NCBI GenBank assembly: GCA_902775555.1
Contig: CACYMQ010000016.1
Location: 1-57,576 of the forward strand
DNA: 57,576 nucleotides
Source: an uncultured Lachnospiraceae bacterium
Lineage (GTDB): Bacteria; Bacillota; Clostridia; Lachnospirales; Lachnospiraceae
Direction of reading: 5' to 3'
A program made the translations under genes and the position numbers. Each line of letters starts with the position of its first letter. Position 1 is the first letter of the stretch. Shown here piece by piece: positions 52,159 to 57,576 of the stretch. Below the pieces are notes generated by a model. It saw only the letters and a list, made by a program, of their open reading frames with translations. It did no database searches and was not told the DNA's origin.

Positions 52159-53126
52159 AAATAGCTGCCATCTGCTTTTCGGAGGATGGAGCCGGGAGAG
52201 TGCTGCAGCTTACGAAAAGCCTGAAGGAGCCGGAGGTGACCGGCTACTATAAAACGGAACAGATCATGGAAGGACTCTGCAGGATCGAGGGAAGAACGGA
52301 GGAACTGGTGGCGGAATGCTTCGCCCTGCATACTCCCATCCTATTTGTCGGAGCCTGTGGGATCGCCGTGCGTATGATCGCTCCCTTCCTGAAGGATAAG
52401 CTGTCGGATATCCCGGTGCTTGTGATGGATGAAGCGGGTCAGTATGTGATCCCCATTCTGTCCGGGCATGCAGGCGGTGCCAACCGGCTGGCAGCGTTTC
52501 TGGCGGAGGCGGTGGGAGCCGTTCCGGTGATCACTACGGCCACGGATGTACATGGGACCTTTTCGGTAGACAGCTTTGCCGTGGATCACCGTCTTACAAT
52601 CGAGAACAGGGAAGGGATCCGCCGGGTGTCGGCAAAGGCACTCCGGGGAGAGCCCATCCGTATTCATATTGCGGATGACGCCGAGGGGGCGGATGTGCTG
52701 ATCGCGGAGCATAAGACCGTGGACGCCCCGCTTTGGCTGTCTCCGAAGCATTATGTGCTGGGAATCGGATGCAGGAAGGGAAAGACCCTGGAAGAAATCG
52801 AAGCTGTGGTGGCACCGGTGATGAAGAGGCTGGGGATCGGATACAGGGATATCTACGCATTTGCATCGATCGATCTGAAGGAGCATGAACAGGGGCTGCT
52901 GGATCTCTCTGCAAAATATCGACTGCCGTTTGTCACATTTTCGGCGGAACGACTGAAGCGCGTGGAGGGGGATTTCAACGGATCCTCCTTTGTGCAAAGC
53001 GTGGTCGGAGTCGACAATGTGTGCGAAAGGGCTGCGATACTGCTTGCAGGGGGAGGAAGACCCGTGGCGGAAAAATATGCGACGGAGGGAGTGACGGTTG
53101 CAGTCGCAAAACGGAGAGGGCTTTAG
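52155..53126 (+). CDS. cbiG: Cobalt-precorrin-5A hydrolase
   Basis: It opens the delta-lactone and releases acetaldehyde, the ring-contraction step. Of 323 residues, the N-terminal part has CFALHTPILFVGACGIAVRM and VPVLVMDEAGQYVIPILSGH-like sequence (here starting DIPVLVMDEAG), then GGANRLAAFLAEAVGAVPVIT. The C-terminal CbiG domain starts YVLGIGCRKGKTLEEIEAVV (near 198). Family length and order are normal. Its end touches the ribosome binding site of cbiH, whose ATG lies just after the stop. Confidence 0.95.
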   Translation: MKIAAICFSEDGAGRVLQLTKSLKEPEVTGYYKTEQIMEGLCRIEGRTEELVAECFALHTPILFVGACGIAVRMIAPFLKDKLSDIPVLVMDEAGQYVIPILSGHAGGANRLAAFLAEAVGAVPVITTATDVHGTFSVDSFAVDHRLTIENREGIRRVSAKALRGEPIRIHIADDAEGADVLIAEHKTVDAPLWLSPKHYVLGIGCRKGKTLEEIEAVVAPVMKRLGIGYRDIYAFASIDLKEHEQGLLDLSAKYRLPFVTFSAERLKRVEGDFNGSSFVQSVVGVDNVCERAAILLAGGGRPVAEKYATEGVTVAVAKRRGL

Positions 53127-53127
53127 T

Positions 53128-53859
53128 ATGGGGAAGATCTATGTGGTAGGAATGGGACCCGGACGGGAAGAGGGCATGACACTGGAAGCCATGCAGGCAA
53201 TTTCCGGGTCGGATGTCCTGATCGGCTATACGGTATATATCGATCTGCTGAAGGAAAGATATCCTGAGAAGGAAATGATCACCACGGGCATGAAGCAGGA
53301 GACGGAACGCTGCCGGATGTGTCTTTTACAGGCAAGGTCCGGAAAGACCGTGAGCCTTGTGTGCAGCGGGGACGCCGGAGTATATGGGATGGCGTCGCTG
53401 ATGCTTGAGGTTGCGGAGAAGGAAGAGGACCGGGAAACCGAGATCGAGATCGTGGCAGGGGTGACTGCGGCTCTGAGCGGAGGTGCGCTTCTGGGTGCTC
53501 CTCTGGGACATGATTTCTGTGTGGTCAGTCTCAGTGATCTTCTGACTCCGTGGGAGCTGATCGTTCGGAGACTCCGTGCTGCGGCGGATGGTGACTATGT
53601 GATCGTGATCTACAATCCCTGCAGCCGTTCCCGCGCAGACTATCTGAAGAAGGCCTGTGATATCCTGTTGGAGAAGCTGCCCTCCGGGAGACCCTGCGGA
53701 CTTGCGAAAAGGATCGGAAGGGAAGGCGAGGAATCCGGGGTATGCACCCTTGCGGAGCTCCCGGAGAAGGATGCGGACATGTTTACCACGGTATTCATAG
53801 GTAACTCCGGGAGCCGCATCATAAACGGAAGGCTGGTAACTCCGAGAGGATACAGATGA
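53128..53859 (+). CDS. cbiH: Cobalt-factor III / precorrin-3B C17-methyltransferase
   Basis: A SAM-dependent methylase that also contracts the ring. From ATG 53128, which follows GGAGAGG, it has 243 residues: IYVVGMGPGREEGMTLEAM at the start, IGYTVYIDLL (near 32), LVCSGDAGVYGMASL (near 75), and VVSLSDLLTPWELIVRRL (near 130). An earlier in-frame ATG at 53098 lies inside cbiG and lacks a site. It overlaps the next gene by 4 bases. Confidence 0.96.
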   Translation: MGKIYVVGMGPGREEGMTLEAMQAISGSDVLIGYTVYIDLLKERYPEKEMITTGMKQETERCRMCLLQARSGKTVSLVCSGDAGVYGMASLMLEVAEKEEDRETEIEIVAGVTAALSGGALLGAPLGHDFCVVSLSDLLTPWELIVRRLRAAADGDYVIVIYNPCSRSRADYLKKACDILLEKLPSGRPCGLAKRIGREGEESGVCTLAELPEKDADMFTTVFIGNSGSRIINGRLVTPRGYR

Positions 53860-55940
53860 TGGAGAAGAAAGAAGAACAAATGGATAATGCCATGAGAAGG
53901 ATCATACTTTTTTCCGGCACCACGGAGGGAAGGCTGCTGTCGGAAAGCCTGATGTCAGCCGGGATCCCCCACACGGTCTGCGTGGCAACGGAATACGGAG
54001 AGGTGCTGCAGAAAAAAAGTGATATGGTCCGGGTCGAAGAGGGACGAAAGACAGTAGAAGATATGGAGGAAATGTTTGCTTCCGGAGTGGAGTGTGTGGT
54101 GGATGCGACCCATCCCTTTGCCACGGAGGTGACGGCAAATATCAAGGCTGCCCTGGAAGGGAAGGATATCCGTTATCTTCGTGTTCTTCGTGAGCCGCAG
54201 GATACAGATCCGGAGGGCGTGACCCTCTTTGCATCTCCGGAGGAATGCGCAGCAGCCTGTGAATCCACGGAGGGAAATGTACTCTTTACGACCGGGAGCA
54301 GGGATCTGGCAGCTATGTGTGAGAGGATCACGGACCGGAGCCGCATTTACGTGAGGGTGCTGCCCTCCGTAAGCAGCATAGAACAGTGCATGGCTGCGGG
54401 GATCAGGCAGGAGCATATCCTTGCCCTTCAGGGCCCCTTCTCGGAGGAAATGAATCTGGCCATGATCCGTCAATATGATATCCATCTGCTGGTGACCAAG
54501 GAGAGCGGGAAAACCGGTGGAGTAGATGAGAAAAAGGCGGCCTGCAGAAGGGCAGGGATCCCATGCTTCTGTATCCGGCGGCCGGTAACGGAGGAAGGGC
54601 TTTCCGTGGAGGAGGCTGCAGAGGAGATACGGCGCCTCGTGGGTAGCGGAAGAAGCAACGCTCCGGTTCCGATAATGTTCCGTCTGATCGGAATGGGAAT
54701 GGGAGATCTGGTGGGGATCACCCTGGAGGCGGACCATTGGATCCGTAGGGCGGATGTCTGTTTCGGTGCGGGACGGCTCCTTGACACCATAACCTGCAGG
54801 GAGAAATATCCTTACTTCCGGGCAGGCGAGATCCTGGAAAAAACAGCAGAGCTCCTGGATGCGGGCAGACAGATCCGCGAGGTGGCAGTGCTCTTCTCCG
54901 GAGATACGGGATTTTACAGCGGTTCGGAGAGCTTTGAGAAGGGACTGAAGGAGAAAGCGGATATTTTTGCAGGACGCTTTACACCCGGGCTGCAAAGGTA
55001 TCCGGGAATCTCATGTATATCAGCTCTTTCTGCGAGGATCGGAGAGTCTTATTCCGATGCGGAGATCCTGAGTCTCCATGGGCGTTGCAGTACACGGTCT
55101 GTAAATGAGGCAGTGCGGCGGATCAGCCGGGCAGGAAAAAGCTTCGTCCTTTTCTCCTCCGGGGATGAGGTGGCTTTGCTGGCAGGCGCCCTTCGCAGGG
55201 CAGGATGTCATGCCGTTTTCACTGTGGGACAGAATCTTTCCTACCCGGATGAGAAGATCATCACCTGCAGCCCGGAGGAGGCGGAGCGCATTTCCGGACA
55301 GGGACTATATACGGCAATGATCCGGAATCCGGAACCGAAGGGGGAAAGACTCCTTCCGTATCTGGAGGACGAGGCCTTCTTGAGAGACCGGGTTCCCATG
55401 ACCAAGGCGCTGATCCGTCATGAATGCATCCGCATGCTGGAGCTTCGTGAGGGAGCGGTGATGTATGACGTGGGGGGAGGGACCGGATCCGTGTCCATAG
55501 AGGCGGCCTGTCTTTCGGATACCCTGTCGGTTTACGCCTTTGAAAGGAAGAGTGAGGCGGTGAGCCTGTTCCGGAAAAATGTGGAACACTTCGGGGTGGA
55601 GAATATCACCCTTATAGAGGGGGAGGCACCGGAGGCTTTCGCGGGACTTCCTGCACCGGATGCGGTATTCATCGGCGGAAGTGCCGGCAGGCTGCAGGAT
55701 ATACTTTCGGAATTACTCCGGTTCGGTAGAAGCATGCGGGTGGTGATCACGGCCATCACACTGGAAACCCTGGAGGAGCTTCTGCGGCTGGAGGGAATGC
55801 CGGAGGTGACCGGGTTTCGCATGCGCCAGATCAGCTTCGGTGAGGCAGAGCCCCTGGGAGCCTATCATGTAATGAAGACAGAGAATACCATAACAGTGAC
55901 AAGCTTTGTTCTGGGAGAAGGAAATGGGGAAAGAGAGTAG
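53856..55940 (+). CDS. cbiJ/cbiE/cbiT: Fusion of CbiJ, CbiE and CbiT
   Basis: One 694-residue chain carries three enzymes. Residues about 12-265 are CbiJ, cobalt-precorrin-6A reductase (IILFSGTTEGRLLSES, DATHPFATEVTANI, and the C-terminal LLVTKESGKTGGVDEKKAA). About 274-480 are CbiE, the C5-methylase (LIGMGMGDLVGITLEA, VLFSGDTGFYSG). About 515-690 are CbiT, the C15-methylase/decarboxylase (TKALIRHECIRML, YDVGGGTGSVSIEAA). CbiE-CbiT fusion is well known (CobL); adding CbiJ in front is less usual. The fusion would pass precorrin-6 intermediates along. It overlaps cbiH by 4 bases and cbiA by 17 bases. Confidence 0.94.
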   Translation: MMEKKEEQMDNAMRRIILFSGTTEGRLLSESLMSAGIPHTVCVATEYGEVLQKKSDMVRVEEGRKTVEDMEEMFASGVECVVDATHPFATEVTANIKAALEGKDIRYLRVLREPQDTDPEGVTLFASPEECAAACESTEGNVLFTTGSRDLAAMCERITDRSRIYVRVLPSVSSIEQCMAAGIRQEHILALQGPFSEEMNLAMIRQYDIHLLVTKESGKTGGVDEKKAACRRAGIPCFCIRRPVTEEGLSVEEAAEEIRRLVGSGRSNAPVPIMFRLIGMGMGDLVGITLEADHWIRRADVCFGAGRLLDTITCREKYPYFRAGEILEKTAELLDAGRQIREVAVLFSGDTGFYSGSESFEKGLKEKADIFAGRFTPGLQRYPGISCISALSARIGESYSDAEILSLHGRCSTRSVNEAVRRISRAGKSFVLFSSGDEVALLAGALRRAGCHAVFTVGQNLSYPDEKIITCSPEEAERISGQGLYTAMIRNPEPKGERLLPYLEDEAFLRDRVPMTKALIRHECIRMLELREGAVMYDVGGGTGSVSIEAACLSDTLSVYAFERKSEAVSLFRKNVEHFGVENITLIEGEAPEAFAGLPAPDAVFIGGSAGRLQDILSELLRFGRSMRVVITAITLETLEELLRLEGMPEVTGFRMRQISFGEAEPLGAYHVMKTENTITVTSFVLGEGNGERE

Positions 55941-57423
55941 GATCAACCGGATAATGATCGCAGCGCCTGCAAGCGGAAGCGGAAAAACTCTGGTTACCTG
56001 CGGGCTTCTTCAGCTGCTCAGGCAGAGGGGAGCAGATGTTACGGCCTTCAAATGCGGTCCGGATTATATCGATCCCATGTTCCATGACAGGGTCCTGGGA
56101 GTCGGGGGAGGTAATCTGGATACCTTTTTCTGCAGTGAGGAACGGACTGCAGAGATCCTTGCATGCTGCGGACACAGTCATGCGGTACTGGAGGGAGTCA
56201 TGGGAGTTTATGATGGGCTGGGAGGATTGGAGCTGCAGGCGTCCAGCTATGATGTGGCCCTGGCTACCCGGACCCCCATCCTGCTGGTTGTAAATGCGAA
56301 GGGAATCGGACGTACCCTGATCCCCCAGCTCTGTGGGATCCTGAAGGCAGATCCGGAGCATCTCATCAAAGGAATCCTTCTGAACCGGGTCAGTGAAGGC
56401 TTCTACCGGCGTCTGGCTGCGGCAGTGAACGAATCCTTATCTGAAGAGGGCTATGCTGCAAGGGTGTTGGGATATCTCCCGGATCTGAAGAAGGCGGAGC
56501 TGGACAGCCGCCATCTGGGTCTGCTCCGCCCGGAGGAAATCCCGGAGCTTGCAGAGAAGGTCAGGACCGTGGCTGCGACGCTGGAGCAGAGCCTGGATCT
56601 TCAGGCGGTCCTCCGGATCATGGAGGCAGCGGAACCGCTGAAGTGTGGGGAGCAGGGTGAGTCCGGGGGCAGTGGAATGGAGTCGACAGACAGCGGAGAA
56701 GCGCAGGGCGAGTCCGGGTGCAGCGGGACGGAGTCGGCGGACATCGTTGAAGGACAGAGTGCGAAGAAGGCTGCAGGGAAGCGGGTGGTCCGGCTTGCAG
56801 TAGCAAGGGACGAAGCCTTCTGTTTTTACTACAGAGAGAATCTTCGCCTTCTGAAACGGTTGGGAACGGTGATCGTCCCATTTTCCCCGATCCATGACCA
56901 GCAACTTCCGGAGAATATTGACGGTCTTTATATCGGGGGAGGTTATCCGGAACTGTATCTTCCGGAGCTTGCGGCGAATACCTCCATGCGGGAGGAGATT
57001 CGTCAGGCGATCGCAGCAGGTATTCCTTCCATTGCGGAGTGTGGCGGCTTCATGTATCTTCATGATACCATTGAGGACGCAGATGGAAATGTGTATCCCA
57101 TGGTGGGAGTCCTGCAGGGGAGCTGCAGGAGGACGGGCGGACTGCGCCGGTTCGGTTACATAGAGCTGCAGTCTTCAGGTTCAGGAGGACTTAGGGAAGC
57201 ACTGAACGGGCTCCGGGGACATGAGTTCCATTATTATGACAGTACGGACTGCGGCGAAGACATGAAAGCCGTGAAAGCGGGAGATGACAGGGAATGGAAG
57301 ACCATGCATGTGGGAGAAGAGCATGTATGGGGGTTCCCGCATCTCTTTATGGAATCCCACCCGGAGTTTGCGGAGCATTTTACTGAGGTGATGCGACATG
57401 GAAGAAAAAAATATGCAGGATGA
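55924..57423 (+). CDS. cbiA: Cobyrinate a,c-diamide synthase
   Basis: It amidates the a and c side chains with glutamine and ATP. The 499-residue protein has the P-loop IAAPASGSGKTLVTCGLL (near 10-27), FKCGPDYIDPMFH, and EGVMGVYDGLGG in the synthetase part. The glutaminase part has YIGGGYPELYLPELAAN, nucleophile Cys373 in IAECGGFMYL and the final GFPHLFMESHPEF. Between the two, residues about 243-290 form a Gly/Ser/Glu-rich linker built from a 17-residue direct duplication, which ordinary CbiA proteins lack. The start overlaps the CbiJ-E-T fusion, and the end overlaps the next gene by 26 bases. Confidence 0.95.
   Translation: MGKESRINRIMIAAPASGSGKTLVTCGLLQLLRQRGADVTAFKCGPDYIDPMFHDRVLGVGGGNLDTFFCSEERTAEILACCGHSHAVLEGVMGVYDGLGGLELQASSYDVALATRTPILLVVNAKGIGRTLIPQLCGILKADPEHLIKGILLNRVSEGFYRRLAAAVNESLSEEGYAARVLGYLPDLKKAELDSRHLGLLRPEEIPELAEKVRTVAATLEQSLDLQAVLRIMEAAEPLKCGEQGESGGSGMESTDSGEAQGESGCSGTESADIVEGQSAKKAAGKRVVRLAVARDEAFCFYYRENLRLLKRLGTVIVPFSPIHDQQLPENIDGLYIGGGYPELYLPELAANTSMREEIRQAIAAGIPSIAECGGFMYLHDTIEDADGNVYPMVGVLQGSCRRTGGLRRFGYIELQSSGSGGLREALNGLRGHEFHYYDSTDCGEDMKAVKAGDDREWKTMHVGEEHVWGFPHLFMESHPEFAEHFTEVMRHGRKKYAG
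56653..56754 (+). repeat. Tandem 51-bp duplication in the cbiA linker
   Basis: Units 56653-56703 and 56704-56754 both encode QGESG-x-SG-x-ES-type sequence, 17 residues each. The units differ at several positions, so the duplication is not brand new. It stays in frame and lies between domains. Confidence 0.75.
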
Positions 57424-57576
57424 AAAAAAAGAGATTGATGAGGAATACGGGGAACGCGGGAAATACGGGAACAGCAGCCGTTATTTCGAGAATCATGCAT
57501 GTAAGTACTATCCCTGTCACCAGGGGACAGAGCATATCAACTGTCTTTTCTGTTACTGCCCCCTCTATACATTGGA
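57398..57576 (+). CDS. Cysteine-rich small-domain protein, 5' part (runs off the window)
   Basis: ATG 57398 follows GAGGTG by 7 bases and overlaps the end of cbiA. The first 59 residues are visible: a charged N-terminal stretch, then FENHACKYYPCHQGTEHINC and LFCYCPLY. That spacing of cysteines fits the Cys-rich small domain (PF04071), which occurs alone or fused in B12 gene clusters of anaerobes and probably binds metal. No biochemical role is established to my knowledge. Any further domains lie outside the window. Confidence 0.8.
   Translation, partial: MEEKNMQDEKKEIDEEYGERGKYGNSSRYFENHACKYYPCHQGTEHINCLFCYCPLYTL

Overview
The window looks like a chromosomal segment of an anaerobic, low-oxygen Bacillota, class Clostridia, most likely a Lachnospiraceae-type gut or rumen bacterium. 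Reasons: strong AAGGAGG-type ribosome binding sites throughout, a single-chain PurL of the large fused type, archaeal-type LeuC/LeuD/Asd, the anaerobic (Cbi) route to cobalamin, and lipoproteins with Thr/Ala/Glu-rich linkers. No rRNA, tRNA, CRISPR, prophage or insertion sequence was seen. Apart from one LysR gene, every gene reads on the + strand. The taxonomic call is an inference.

Left part (1-37150): the end of recN, two aspartoacylase-like proteins that have lost zinc ligands, purL, and a four-gene kinase/MoxR/DUF58/membrane-protein unit. A convergent junction follows with a candidate small RNA, then a LysR regulator divergent from a branched-chain amino-acid region (leuC, leuD, leuB, ilvD, ilvB) interrupted by two unrelated membrane-protein genes. 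After it come serine genes (serC, serA), asd, a P-loop protein, a DUF1015 protein, glgB, two COG0523/CobW-type GTPases (one with a large His-rich segment, one with a DUF1980-like tail), a flavin reductase, a PAP2 phosphatase, comM-dprA and a P-loop/SAP pair. The gaps between these genes repeatedly carry a short hairpin repeat with compensatory base changes.

Right part (37190-57576): a promoter, a cobalamin riboswitch and a terminator lead into an approximately 20 kb + strand cobalamin region. It starts with a lipoprotein form of the CbiK cobaltochelatase, a second lipoprotein with two NEAT-like repeats, and a BtuF/BtuC/BtuD-type importer whose ATPase gene has a frameshift. A tightly packed biosynthetic operon follows: cbiP, cobT, cobU, cobS, a CobC-like phosphatase, cbiB, cobD, cbiC, cbiD, cbiF, cbiG, cbiH, a cbiJ-cbiE-cbiT triple fusion, cbiA and the start of a Cys-rich small-domain protein that runs off the edge. 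Of the ring-modifying steps, only cbiL is not seen. Together these genes would take up corrinoids, contract and methylate the ring, amidate it and attach the nucleotide loop, under B12 feedback.

The observations I rate highest are the covarying hairpin repeat family, the unnamed RNA candidate at 11825-11953, the exported CbiK, the frameshifted transporter ATPase, and the paired metallochaperone-like GTPases.
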